Notes under the pieces: model-generated
Seen by the model: only the letters and a program-made list of their open reading frames with translations
The model's database searches: none
What the model was told of the DNA's origin: nothing
Assembly (NCBI GenBank): GCA_017307755.1
Contig: JAFKGQ010000006.1
Location: forward strand, 310,001-374,000
From: Chitinophagaceae bacterium
GTDB lineage: Bacteria; Bacteroidota; Bacteroidia; Chitinophagales; Chitinophagaceae
DNA: 64,000 nt
Direction: 5' to 3'
In this document: positions 35,994 through 44,468 of the stretch, piece by piece
Layout of the letters: each line of letters starts with the position of its first letter
How positions within the stretch are numbered: position 1 is the first letter of the stretch
Program-made: the position numbers and the translations under genes

Positions 35994-36767
35994 ATGTCAT
36001 CCATTACCACGGCCACGCCATCCGCCACACCACCCGTCATCACCACCGACAAGCTTACCAAACGCTTTGGACAATTCGTGGCCGCGAGTCAACTGACCTT
36101 CCAGGTCTACAAAGGTGAGATCTTCGGGTTCCTGGGTGCCAATGGCGCCGGTAAGACCACCGCCATGCGCATGCTTTGCGGTCTGCTAAAACCCAGCTCC
36201 GGCAATGCCACCATCGCCGGCTACGACGTATACACCCAGACGGAAAAGATCAAACAACGCATTGGCTATATGAGCCAGAAATTTTCCCTCTATGACGACC
36301 TCACTGTCTCCGAGAACATCCGTTTCTACGCGGGCATCTATGGTATGAGCACCCCCCGGATAAAAGAAAAAACCTCCCAGCTTTTACAGGAGCTCCAACT
36401 GGAGAAAGAGGCAAAGACCCTCGTCAGCGATCTCCCCCTGGGTTGGAAACAAAAACTTTCCTTTTCCGTATCTATCGTCCATGACCCGGACATCGTCTTC
36501 CTCGACGAACCCACAGGCGGCGTCGACCCCGTGACCAGACGACAATTCTGGGACCTCATCTACCACGCGGCCGACAGAGGCGTCACGGTCTTCGTAACCA
36601 CCCACTATATGGACGAAGCTGAATACTGCAATCGCGTGTCCATCATGGTGGACGGCGTCATTGCCGCGCTCGACAGCCCCACCCGGCTCCGACAGCAATT
36701 TGGGTACGACAATATGGAAGACGTTTTTTACGAGCTGGCCAGGAATGCAAAACGAAAAGCCGATTAA
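35994..36767 (+). CDS. ABC exporter ATP-binding protein (second half of a YbhF-like pair)
   Basis: A 257-residue ATPase with Walker A GANGAGKT (48-55), Walker B IVFLDEPTGGVD and the H-loop TTHYMDEA. The ABC signature is degenerate: LPLGWKQKL instead of LSGGQ. This is also characteristic of the second ATPase domain in YbhF/RbbA-like proteins, so it is a family trait rather than damage. It implies that the two ATP sites of the heterodimer are not equivalent. An N-terminal tail of ~15 Ser/Thr/Pro residues precedes the domain. Confidence 0.9.
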   Translation: MSSITTATPSATPPVITTDKLTKRFGQFVAASQLTFQVYKGEIFGFLGANGAGKTTAMRMLCGLLKPSSGNATIAGYDVYTQTEKIKQRIGYMSQKFSLYDDLTVSENIRFYAGIYGMSTPRIKEKTSQLLQELQLEKEAKTLVSDLPLGWKQKLSFSVSIVHDPDIVFLDEPTGGVDPVTRRQFWDLIYHAADRGVTVFVTTHYMDEAEYCNRVSIMVDGVIAALDSPTRLRQQFGYDNMEDVFYELARNAKRKAD

Positions 36768-36778
36768 ACCATCATCTC

Positions 36779-37885
36779 ATGAACCAGTTACTCACATTTA
36801 TAAGAAAAGAATTCCTGCACGTTTTCCGCGACAGGAAAACGCTGCTGATGCTCTTTGGATTACCCATCGCACAGATCGTCCTGTTCGGCTTTGCCCTCTC
36901 CAATGAGATAAAAAATTCCCGGATAGCCATCGTCGATTATTCCAAAGACGCCGTTACTACACAGCTCGTCAATAAAATATCATCCGGCAACTATTTCGAT
37001 ATCCAACGCACCCTGCAAAGCGCTACCCAACTGGAAACAGCTTTTAAAAAAGGAGATATCCGCATGGCCGTCATCTTCCCCGCCAACTTTTCCACCGACC
37101 TCGTCCACACCGGGAAAGCCGCTATCCAGGTCATCGCCGACGCCTCCGATCCCAACCTCGCTACCACCATTACCAATTATATCACCCGCATCGTTAACGA
37201 CTTCAATACCCAAACCGCCCTCACCGCCGGTCGCCCCCTCCAGATCGTACCCGAAATGCAGTTCCTCTACAACCCCGAACTAAAAGGTGCTCCCAATTTC
37301 GTCCCCGGCGTCATGGCCCTCGTCCTGATGCTCGTCTGCACCATGATGACCTCCGTAGCCATCGTAAAAGAAAAAGAGCTGGGCACCATGGAGATCTTGC
37401 TCGTTTCCCCATTCAAACCCATCTATATTATTATCTCCAAACTGACACCCAACCTGCTCATATCCATTGTCAACCTGTTCATTATTCTGGTGCTCAGCGC
37501 CCTGTTCCTGGACCTGCACGTAAAAGGCAGTATCCTGCTGCTGACATTCGACAGCATGCTCTTTATCCTTACCTCCCTGTCCATCGGACTGCTGCTGTCC
37601 ATCAACGCAAAGACACAACAAGCCGCCATGATGGCCTCCCTGATGGGCATGATGCTGCCGACCATGCTGCTGACAGGCTTTCTTTTTCCCATAGAAAACA
37701 TGCCCCTGCCCCTGCAGGCGCTATCCAATATCGTACCCTCCAGATGGTACTTCATTATTGTGAAAAAGGTGATGTTGAAAGGACTCGGCGTCACCGCCGT
37801 CTGGAAAGAAACCCTCATCCTCGCAGGCATGTGCCTGCTGCTGTTCGCCATCAGTCTCAGAAGATTTAAAATCAGATTACAATGA
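36779..37885 (+). CDS. ABC-2 type permease (YbhS-like)
   Basis: A 368-residue membrane subunit. Helix one (LLMLFGLPIAQIVLFGFALS) is preceded by the amphipathic FIRKEFLHVFRDRKTL segment. A ~150-residue periplasmic domain follows, then five helices, including the KELGTMEILLVSPF coupling segment and LLTGFLFPIENMP. This is the ABC2_membrane_3 architecture of YbhS/YbhR. Its stop codon overlaps the start of the next permease by four bases (ATGA), so both are probably made in equal amounts as a heterodimer. Confidence 0.9.
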   Translation: MNQLLTFIRKEFLHVFRDRKTLLMLFGLPIAQIVLFGFALSNEIKNSRIAIVDYSKDAVTTQLVNKISSGNYFDIQRTLQSATQLETAFKKGDIRMAVIFPANFSTDLVHTGKAAIQVIADASDPNLATTITNYITRIVNDFNTQTALTAGRPLQIVPEMQFLYNPELKGAPNFVPGVMALVLMLVCTMMTSVAIVKEKELGTMEILLVSPFKPIYIIISKLTPNLLISIVNLFIILVLSALFLDLHVKGSILLLTFDSMLFILTSLSIGLLLSINAKTQQAAMMASLMGMMLPTMLLTGFLFPIENMPLPLQALSNIVPSRWYFIIVKKVMLKGLGVTAVWKETLILAGMCLLLFAISLRRFKIRLQ

Positions 37886-39009
37886 TCAGGACATTATACT
37901 TTCTGCTGGAAAAAGAATTCCGCCAGATCATGCGCAATAAAGGCATCGTCAGGATGCTGATCATTGCACCCGTCATCCAGCTGATATTGCTGCCCCTGGC
38001 GGCGGACTACTCCGTAAAGAATATCTCTATTGCCGTAGTGGATAACGACCACTCCACAGCCTCGCAACGTCTCATCGGCAAGATCACCTCTTCCGGCTAC
38101 TTCAAACTCACTGGCTACACCGGCTCCTATAATGCCGCCCTGTCGATGGTCGAACAGGAAAAAGCCGACCTGGCCCTGCAGATCCCCGCCCATTTTGAAA
38201 GGGACCTCGTCCGGGAAAATTCACAAAAACTCTATATCGCCATCAATGCCATCGAAGGCACAAAGGCCAACCTTGGCGGCGCCTATCTAACCAGTATCAT
38301 TACGGACTTCAATGACGAGATACGCGTGGACTGGCATACCTCCGGTTCATCCACAGGGCCCGATGCGCCCCAGATCAGCATCGCCTCCTCTAACTGGTAT
38401 AACCCGTTCATGAATTTCCACCTCTACATCGTACCCGCTATTCTCGTCACACTCGTCACCGCCATGGCCGCCATGCAAACAGCTTTCAACATCGTACAGG
38501 AGAAAGAGAACGGGACGATCGAACAGATCAATGTTACACCAATAAAAAAATATGTCTTTATTACGGGAAAAATGATCCCCTTCCTCGTCCTGGGGATCAT
38601 CATCTTTACGCTGGGGCTCATCGTCGGATGGATCTTCTATGGCGTCGTCTCCACAGGCAGCCTCTGGGTGCTATATCTCTCCCTGGTAGACTATCTCTTC
38701 GCCATGCTGGGGTTGGGCCTGCTCCTGGCCACCTATTCCGGTACCCAGCAACAAGCAATGTCCCTGTCTTTTTTCTTTATAAATATTTTTAACATGATGA
38801 GCGGAGCATTCACCGCGGTGGACAGCATGCCCGGCTGGGCCCAGGCCATCGTCTCCACTTTCCCCCCCTACCATTTCATCCGTATCATGCGCATGGTCGT
38901 CCTGAAAGGCAGCGGCATCACCGACATCCTGCCCGACCTGGGAGCCATGTTCGCCATCGGGCTTGTACTCAATGTGTGGGCGATCGTGAACTATCGGAAG
39001 ACAGCATAG
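37882..39009 (+). CDS. ABC-2 type permease (YbhR-like)
   Basis: A 375-residue partner of the preceding permease with the same plan: amphipathic LLEKEFRQIMRNKGIVRM, helix one (LIIAPVIQLILLPLAA), a periplasmic domain, then five helices with the EKENGTIEQINVTPI coupling segment and NMMSGAFTAVDSMPGW. It is the last gene of the exporter operon. Its last 41 bases overlap the 3' end of the cytochrome gene on the other strand. Confidence 0.9.
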   Translation: MIRTLYFLLEKEFRQIMRNKGIVRMLIIAPVIQLILLPLAADYSVKNISIAVVDNDHSTASQRLIGKITSSGYFKLTGYTGSYNAALSMVEQEKADLALQIPAHFERDLVRENSQKLYIAINAIEGTKANLGGAYLTSIITDFNDEIRVDWHTSGSSTGPDAPQISIASSNWYNPFMNFHLYIVPAILVTLVTAMAAMQTAFNIVQEKENGTIEQINVTPIKKYVFITGKMIPFLVLGIIIFTLGLIVGWIFYGVVSTGSLWVLYLSLVDYLFAMLGLGLLLATYSGTQQQAMSLSFFFINIFNMMSGAFTAVDSMPGWAQAIVSTFPPYHFIRIMRMVVLKGSGITDILPDLGAMFAIGLVLNVWAIVNYRKTA

Positions 39010-40231
39010 CCTCTTTCCACCGCTTTGCCGCCTCTGGATACACCGCGATCAGATGCCTTCTCGCCAGGTACGCCCTCATATTTGTACCTGCATCCCGCTG
39101 TATAGTAATAAGCTTCGACTCCCCCACCGGCATATGACAGTCGATACAATTAGACACTAACAGACTCGGGTCTTCATCCTTATGGACTTTCTTTACGTCC
39201 TCTATCCCATGACAAGCCATACATTTCGCCGAATAATCCACCAGGGGCTTCCTGTCCGCTGTATGCGTATCATGACAGGTCACGCACTCCAGGGTCTTAC
39301 TCCTCAAAAAACATTTACTGGCCACCAGCAACCCATATTGATTGCCATGCACATCTATCCCATCCGTCTTAGCCGTTCCTGACTCCGGATAAAAATAATT
39401 GGTCAGCGTATCCCCCGGTCTGAACCCAAACATCGCCCGCATAAAACTATGTGCGCCCGAATGACAGATGCCACACGCATCCACCCGCTGCTGCTGCGAC
39501 AACGAATCCCAGCGGACAATATATTTAGCTTCCCTGACATCAGGATGTTCCTGCTGATATCGCACATGCGCGGCAGCCGGTCCATGACAACGCTCGCAGT
39601 CGATGCCATACACGATCTTCCCCCGGTCATACTGATCCACCTGGTAAAAAGTATTGATCTCCACCGGTTTCTTCATCCCGATATACGCGGTATGACAGGC
39701 AAAACATTGAAAAGACACGAGCCTGTCATACCAGATGGTATCCATGGGATAACGGGGACTATTGCCCCAACCTCCCAACAGTTGGAAACAGGACACAGGC
39801 AGTTGTTTCACGCTGTCTCCCTGCCAATATAAATAGGTCTGTCCTTTCCTCCCCGTGCCCATGACCATATCCATGCGATGGATAGCCTGTACCCGGCCTC
39901 CTGCCATCGCCACCTGGAACAAACCGCTGTCCCTGGCTTCCATGATCACCCGTCTGTCGCCATTATAATGGAATTCATTTGCGGGGGGGATAAAGCTTCC
40001 CATTACCGTCTCCTTCGAGGCGGGTTGCATAGTGAGTAAATGTGATGAATGCAATGCGGAATCATGAATGCTCCTGTGACAGCCGGCACAGATGGCTGAG
40101 CCGGCATAAAGCTTGCCTCGCACATCAGTGTACTTTCCACCCGCCGGTCCCTCAACACAGGTAGTAAAGAAAAAGAAAAGGGTGATAATTAGCAGTATTA
40201 CACCCAAAATATGTTGATAAGGCTTGAACAT
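38969..40231 (-). CDS. Seven-haem c-type cytochrome, probable lipoprotein
   Basis: A 420-residue exported multihaem protein. Seven CxxCH motifs can be counted: CAGCH (48-52), CFACH, CERCH, CGICH, CVTCH, CMACH and CIDCH. The N-terminus (GVILLIITLFFFFTTC) looks like a lipoprotein signal, placing it in an outer or inner membrane leaflet facing the periplasm or surface. The motif spacing and the CVTCHDTHTADRKP segment resemble cytochrome c family proteins related to nitrite reductase/octahaem proteins, but no catalytic CxxCK or partner gene is seen. The role in electron transfer is inferred. The 3' end overlaps the permease gene opposite by 41 bases. Confidence 0.82.
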   Translation of the reverse strand: MFKPYQHILGVILLIITLFFFFTTCVEGPAGGKYTDVRGKLYAGSAICAGCHRSIHDSALHSSHLLTMQPASKETVMGSFIPPANEFHYNGDRRVIMEARDSGLFQVAMAGGRVQAIHRMDMVMGTGRKGQTYLYWQGDSVKQLPVSCFQLLGGWGNSPRYPMDTIWYDRLVSFQCFACHTAYIGMKKPVEINTFYQVDQYDRGKIVYGIDCERCHGPAAAHVRYQQEHPDVREAKYIVRWDSLSQQQRVDACGICHSGAHSFMRAMFGFRPGDTLTNYFYPESGTAKTDGIDVHGNQYGLLVASKCFLRSKTLECVTCHDTHTADRKPLVDYSAKCMACHGIEDVKKVHKDEDPSLLVSNCIDCHMPVGESKLITIQRDAGTNMRAYLARRHLIAVYPEAAKRWKEAMLSSDSSRSPTH

Positions 40232-40298
40232 GCAGGCAAGTGTTTACCCTTATTTCTATCAATATGTAATAGAACTAACTTTAGTAAAAGACCTTGCT

Positions 40299-40652
40299 AT
40301 GAAAAAATTTATTAACCTTTTGCTACTCTCCGCGCTTGTTTGTTTATCCATGTCAGTCAGTCCTGTAAACAAACATAACAAAAAAACCCTTGTCAACATA
40401 TACACAGCCAATGGTACTGCCTTTTATGGTACCCTTAAAATGTGCGGGAGTCTTAACTTTACCTTTAGTCCTACCACTACCCAATATGCCGGTCAGGTCG
40501 ATACAGGTCCATGCACCGTGACGATCACCTGTGGAGCTCCGGGTACCCATACATATATGTTCACCGGCGGCTACTCCCAGACCACAAGTTCCGGTTCTGT
40601 TACATTCAACAACGTAAATGTAGCGGGAACTTCGACAGCCAGCGTATATTGA
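40299..40652 (+). CDS. Small secreted protein of unknown function
   Basis: A 117-residue protein with a clear signal peptide (KKFINLLLLSALVCLSMSVS). The mature part is Thr/Ser/Gly-rich and beta-prone, with three cysteines (MCGS, GPCTV, ITCG) of which two may form a disulfide. I recognise no family. The ATG at 40299 is chosen because an open frame from 40224 would place 25 unrelated residues before the signal peptide. It is divergent from the cytochrome gene and converges with uxaA, so it is probably a single-gene transcript. Confidence 0.6.
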   Translation: MKKFINLLLLSALVCLSMSVSPVNKHNKKTLVNIYTANGTAFYGTLKMCGSLNFTFSPTTTQYAGQVDTGPCTVTITCGAPGTHTYMFTGGYSQTTSSGSVTFNNVNVAGTSTASVY

Positions 40653-40671
40653 TCCGCCTTCCGGAGGCTCG

Positions 40672-42330
40672 TTACAACGACACTCCCCGTTTCCACGGGA
40701 TAAAATCATCCTGTACGTGACGCACAGCCGCGATCTCGATATCTCCGCTGGCTACCCCGATCACATATTCCAGGATCCGGGCGCCTGCCTGCTCGATCGT
40801 CTCCTTACCCTCGATAATAGTACCCGTATTGATGTCGATGATATCCTGCATCCTTTCGTACAAAGGCGTATTGGTCGCTATCTTTACCACAGGCGCAATA
40901 GGATTCCCCGTAGGTGTCCCCAACCCCGTGGTAAATAACACGATATTGGCGCCCGAAGCGACCTCCGCGGTCGTCGACTCCACATCATTACCAGGCGTGC
41001 ACAACAGGGTCAACCCCGGCTTCGTCACCTTCTCCGGATAATCCAGCACATCCGTCACCGGCGAGGTCCCGCCTTTCTTGGCAGCCCCCGCAGATTTGAT
41101 CGCATCCGTGATCAGCCCGTCCCGGATATTACCCGGGGAAGGGTTCATGTCAAAACCCGATCCCACCGCCTTGGCCCGCTCGTTGTAGGTACGCATCAGA
41201 TGAGAAAAACGTTCCGCTGTAGCAACATCCACACAACGATCGCTGAGGTTCTGCTCTACCCCGCACAACTCAGGGAATTCCGAAAGGATAACGCTGCCCC
41301 CCAACGTCACCAGCAGGTCGGAAGTATATCCGATGGCAGGATTGGCGGAAATACCCGAAAAACCATCGGACCCGCCGCATTCCAACCCGATACAGATCTT
41401 GCTCAGAGGCGCCGGTTCCCTCTCCTGTTGATTAGCCAGTACCAGCCCTGCAAAAGTTTGCTTGATGGCTTCCGACAGCAAGGCTGACTCCTTCCCGATC
41501 TTTTGCTGCTCCAAAATATACAAAGGTTTGGAAAATTGCGGACTGCGCTTCCTGATCTCCTCCTCCAGCATGCTGACCTGCGCATTCTGACAACCAAGAC
41601 TGAGCACCGTAGCCCCCGCCACATTCGGGTGGGTGATATAGCCCGCCAGCAAACCACACAACGCCTGCGCGTCCTGCCGGGTACCACCGCAGCCGCCGTC
41701 ATGGGTGAGGAACTTGATCCCATCCACATTGGGGAACAACCGCTGGGATGCGTGTTTCTCATAGTCGGCATGGAGGTCCGCCTGCAGGATCTCTTCCACA
41801 CTCTTCCCCGTCCTGTATAATTCTATCAGTTGCTGGGATTGCACCTGGTAACTTCTGTTCCTGCCATAACCCAGATCATTCACCAATGCCTGTTGCAGCA
41901 CATCCAGGTTCCTGTTCTCACAGAACACCATGGGGATGACCACCCAATAATTGGCAGTTCCTACACTGCCGTCGGCCCGGTGATACCCCTTAAAGGTCCT
42001 GCCCGCAAAGCCGCTGACATCCGGCTTGCGCCACTGCGTCTTCCGCTCGCCCACCGTAAAATCACTGGCCGCATGCTTTACATTGGAAGTGCTGATAAGT
42101 CCTCCTTTTTTGATGGGTTGCTGTGCCTTCCCCACCAAAACCCCATACATGATGATCGAGTCCCCAGCCGCAAGGTCGGTAGTGGCGAACTTATGCTTTG
42201 CTTTTACGGTTTCTTCCATGACGTATTCCTGCCCTTCAAAGACCACTTTCTCATCTTTCAGTAAGTTAGCCAACGCCACCAACACATTGTCGGCGGGATG
42301 GACTTTCAGTACAATTTGTTGCGTACTCAT
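40672..42330 (-). CDS. uxaA: Altronate dehydratase family protein (UxaA)
   Basis: A 552-residue dehydratase of the UxaA/GarD family. It has the small N-terminal SAF domain (residues about 10-95, with DLAAGDSIIMYGVLVG) and the large catalytic domain (FKGYHRADGSVGTANYW, THDGGCGGTRQD, IGLECGGSDGFSGISANP). It should dehydrate D-altronate to 2-keto-3-deoxy-D-gluconate using a bound metal. It is the last gene of the 11-gene operon and its start overlaps the uxaB stop by four bases. No enolase-type fuconate dehydratase is present, so this protein might also dehydrate L-fuconate; that is inference. Confidence 0.88.
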   Translation of the reverse strand: MSTQQIVLKVHPADNVLVALANLLKDEKVVFEGQEYVMEETVKAKHKFATTDLAAGDSIIMYGVLVGKAQQPIKKGGLISTSNVKHAASDFTVGERKTQWRKPDVSGFAGRTFKGYHRADGSVGTANYWVVIPMVFCENRNLDVLQQALVNDLGYGRNRSYQVQSQQLIELYRTGKSVEEILQADLHADYEKHASQRLFPNVDGIKFLTHDGGCGGTRQDAQALCGLLAGYITHPNVAGATVLSLGCQNAQVSMLEEEIRKRSPQFSKPLYILEQQKIGKESALLSEAIKQTFAGLVLANQQEREPAPLSKICIGLECGGSDGFSGISANPAIGYTSDLLVTLGGSVILSEFPELCGVEQNLSDRCVDVATAERFSHLMRTYNERAKAVGSGFDMNPSPGNIRDGLITDAIKSAGAAKKGGTSPVTDVLDYPEKVTKPGLTLLCTPGNDVESTTAEVASGANIVLFTTGLGTPTGNPIAPVVKIATNTPLYERMQDIIDINTGTIIEGKETIEQAGARILEYVIGVASGDIEIAAVRHVQDDFIPWKRGVSL

Positions 42331-43793
42331 AAAGCGCTTTTTATTTTTCCTGATTGGGCCAGGGTTGCCTGGGCCCCTTTATTGATCAATATATCCAGGT
42401 TTTCGCGGACGGCTGCTGCAAACCCCGGCAGCTTGGTCAGATCAGTATCCCATAGTGATACGTCCGAAAGGACCTTATCCACCAGGGCCGCGGTACCCAT
42501 ATCCGTCCCCCATATCTCCGCGAAGTAACCAGCCTTGTCGTCATTCACCGGGTAGTTCCCGCCACGCATAAACAACAGGTAGGCGGCAAAACCCAACGCA
42601 AAAAGACGGGGCGGATGACCCTGTTCCTTATAATGTTGCAGCAGCACAGGGACGTTGCGCATCTTCATCTTGGAAGTATACTGCATGGTAATGCTAATCC
42701 ATTGATGCTGTAAATGCGGATTGCGAAAACGATCCAGCACCTGCAGACCAAAGTCACGGGACTGCTCCGCGGGGATCCGATAGGGAATGGCCGGCGCAAT
42801 CTCCGTCAGCATCAGGTCCGATACAAAGGCGGAAAAACCAGGGTCTTCCATCGCCTGTTTCACTGTGGTGAACCCGGACAAAAAACCAAGACCACAGCTT
42901 AAAGTATGCGTGCCGTTCAACAGACGCAGCTTTAGCTCACGATAGATCTCGATATCCGGAGCGATGATCACCCCCGCATCGGCAGCTGAAAAAGACAAAA
43001 CAGCCTTCACCCGTTCATCCCCTTCAATGGCCCAGAGACGGTATACCTCCGATATGGACAGAAGATCATCTATATAACCAAGGTCCTGCTGAAGTTGTTG
43101 CAAAGTCGCCGCATCCGGCTTGCCCGGAACGATCCGGTCCACCAGACTGCTGCACCACCGGCAGGCCGTATTCAACCACGAAGTAAAATCCGCCTCCAGT
43201 TTATTAAATACAGCCAGCTGCTGCACAATGGCAGCCAGCTTCTTGCCATTATCCACGATAAGTTCGGTAGGCACGATCACCATCCCCCCCTCTACGCTGC
43301 CCTTACAGGCCTTGTAACGCTCGTACAGAAAAGCCAGCAGCTTGCCGGGAAAAGAGACAGGAGGACGCTGATGGATATCCTCTTCCACCAGACGGATGCC
43401 TACCTCCGTCGTATTCGAAATGATCACCTGCATCTCCGGGTTATGGGCGCATTGCAGGATCTCCTGCCACTGCTCCTTTGCCGACAACACCCGGCTAATG
43501 GCGCTGCAGATGATGTTCTCCTCCTCCCCAATACCCCGGACACACAAAGTATACAATCCATCCTGGCGGTCAAAAGCGCCCGCATCCCCGCCATCCGTGG
43601 ACTTGATCACCACCACCCGGCCGTTGAATACCCCCTGCCGGTTAGCCTTATCAATAAAATAATCCGGTAGACCGCGCAGGAGCACACCCGTACCAAATTG
43701 CAATACCTTCTCGGGTAGGTCAAATATCTTTTTCCCGGGCTTGATCACACCCGGCGCCTTGATAGCATCCAAATTGCCGATGGATAAATTCAT
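42327..43793 (-). CDS. uxaB: Tagaturonate reductase (UxaB)
   Basis: A 488-residue member of the polyol-specific long-chain dehydrogenase family, predicted to interconvert D-tagaturonate and D-altronate with NAD(H). The N-terminal Rossmann part starts with VLQFGTGVLLRG, the nucleotide fold continues to VIISNTTEVGI, and the C-terminal catalytic domain holds PTELIVDNGKKL and KLRLLNGTHT, whose Lys and His-containing segments are the family's active-site region. It lies between the KDPG aldolase gene and uxaA, so the lower hexuronate steps are encoded together. Confidence 0.87.
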   Translation of the reverse strand: MNLSIGNLDAIKAPGVIKPGKKIFDLPEKVLQFGTGVLLRGLPDYFIDKANRQGVFNGRVVVIKSTDGGDAGAFDRQDGLYTLCVRGIGEEENIICSAISRVLSAKEQWQEILQCAHNPEMQVIISNTTEVGIRLVEEDIHQRPPVSFPGKLLAFLYERYKACKGSVEGGMVIVPTELIVDNGKKLAAIVQQLAVFNKLEADFTSWLNTACRWCSSLVDRIVPGKPDAATLQQLQQDLGYIDDLLSISEVYRLWAIEGDERVKAVLSFSAADAGVIIAPDIEIYRELKLRLLNGTHTLSCGLGFLSGFTTVKQAMEDPGFSAFVSDLMLTEIAPAIPYRIPAEQSRDFGLQVLDRFRNPHLQHQWISITMQYTSKMKMRNVPVLLQHYKEQGHPPRLFALGFAAYLLFMRGGNYPVNDDKAGYFAEIWGTDMGTAALVDKVLSDVSLWDTDLTKLPGFAAAVRENLDILINKGAQATLAQSGKIKSAL

Positions 43794-43799
43794 AGCTAA

Positions 43800-44468
43800 T
43801 CAAATTTCATTTACGACTTCCCTCACCATTTGCAGGGCAGTCACCGTTTGTTTATATAAATGGTCGTATTGCTTATGCTGAAGCACCTCTTTACTGATGA
43901 GCTTGCTGCCCATCCCCACCGCACTGACGCCCGCCTTGAACCAGGCATGGATATTATCTTTATTCAGCTCCACCCCACCTGTTGGAATAAACAGCTGACC
44001 CGGGAAGAGGTCCCTGATAGAACTGATAAACTCGTGCCCCAGGATATTCGCGGGGAAGATCTTGATCACAGGCGCCTTTAGCTGTTGCGCCTGGTGGATC
44101 TCCGTAGGAGTCATACAGCCGGGTATCCACGGCAGCCCCGCCTTCTCCGCCACCGCAGCCACCGCCGGGTTGACGATAGGGGCAATGATAAAGTCGGCGC
44201 CCGCTTCCACAAAGGCCACCGCCTCTTCCGCCATCTTGATCGTACCGATACCCAAATAAAGATCAGGCGCCTCCACGGCAAAAGTTTTTTTCATGATACG
44301 GAAATTCTCCAGGGCCGCCGCCCCCCTGTTCGTATATTCCAATGCACGCACCCCCGCCCGGTACAAGGTCCGGGTCACCTCCACGCTTACCGTAGGACTA
44401 TCACAATAAAACAAGGGCAACATCCCCTGGTTCAATATGCTGTCAAGGATCACATTCTTATCGCTCAT
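43800..44468 (-). CDS. 2-keto-3-deoxy-6-phosphogluconate aldolase (Eda/KdgA type)
   Basis: A 222-residue class I aldolase that splits KDPG to pyruvate and glyceraldehyde-3-phosphate. The Schiff-base lysine is K136 in APVIKIFPA, and the proton-transfer glutamate is E44 in RALEYTNRG. GIGTIK and the phosphate-site PTGGVELNKDN are also present. Its start lies 11 bases inside the end of the kinase gene, indicating coupled translation. It completes the route altronate, KDG, KDPG, pyruvate with its neighbours. Confidence 0.9.
   Translation of the reverse strand: MSDKNVILDSILNQGMLPLFYCDSPTVSVEVTRTLYRAGVRALEYTNRGAAALENFRIMKKTFAVEAPDLYLGIGTIKMAEEAVAFVEAGADFIIAPIVNPAVAAVAEKAGLPWIPGCMTPTEIHQAQQLKAPVIKIFPANILGHEFISSIRDLFPGQLFIPTGGVELNKDNIHAWFKAGVSAVGMGSKLISKEVLQHKQYDHLYKQTVTALQMVREVVNEI

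Noticed and set aside
35994..36767. Degenerate ABC signature as evidence of a broken ATPase
   Set aside because: The same LPLGxK variant is typical of the second ATPase domain of YbhF-like exporters, and all other motifs are intact.
40224..40298. An N-terminal extension of the small secreted protein
   Set aside because: The extra 25 residues precede a standard signal peptide and overlap the divergent cytochrome start. The ATG at 40299 fits better.
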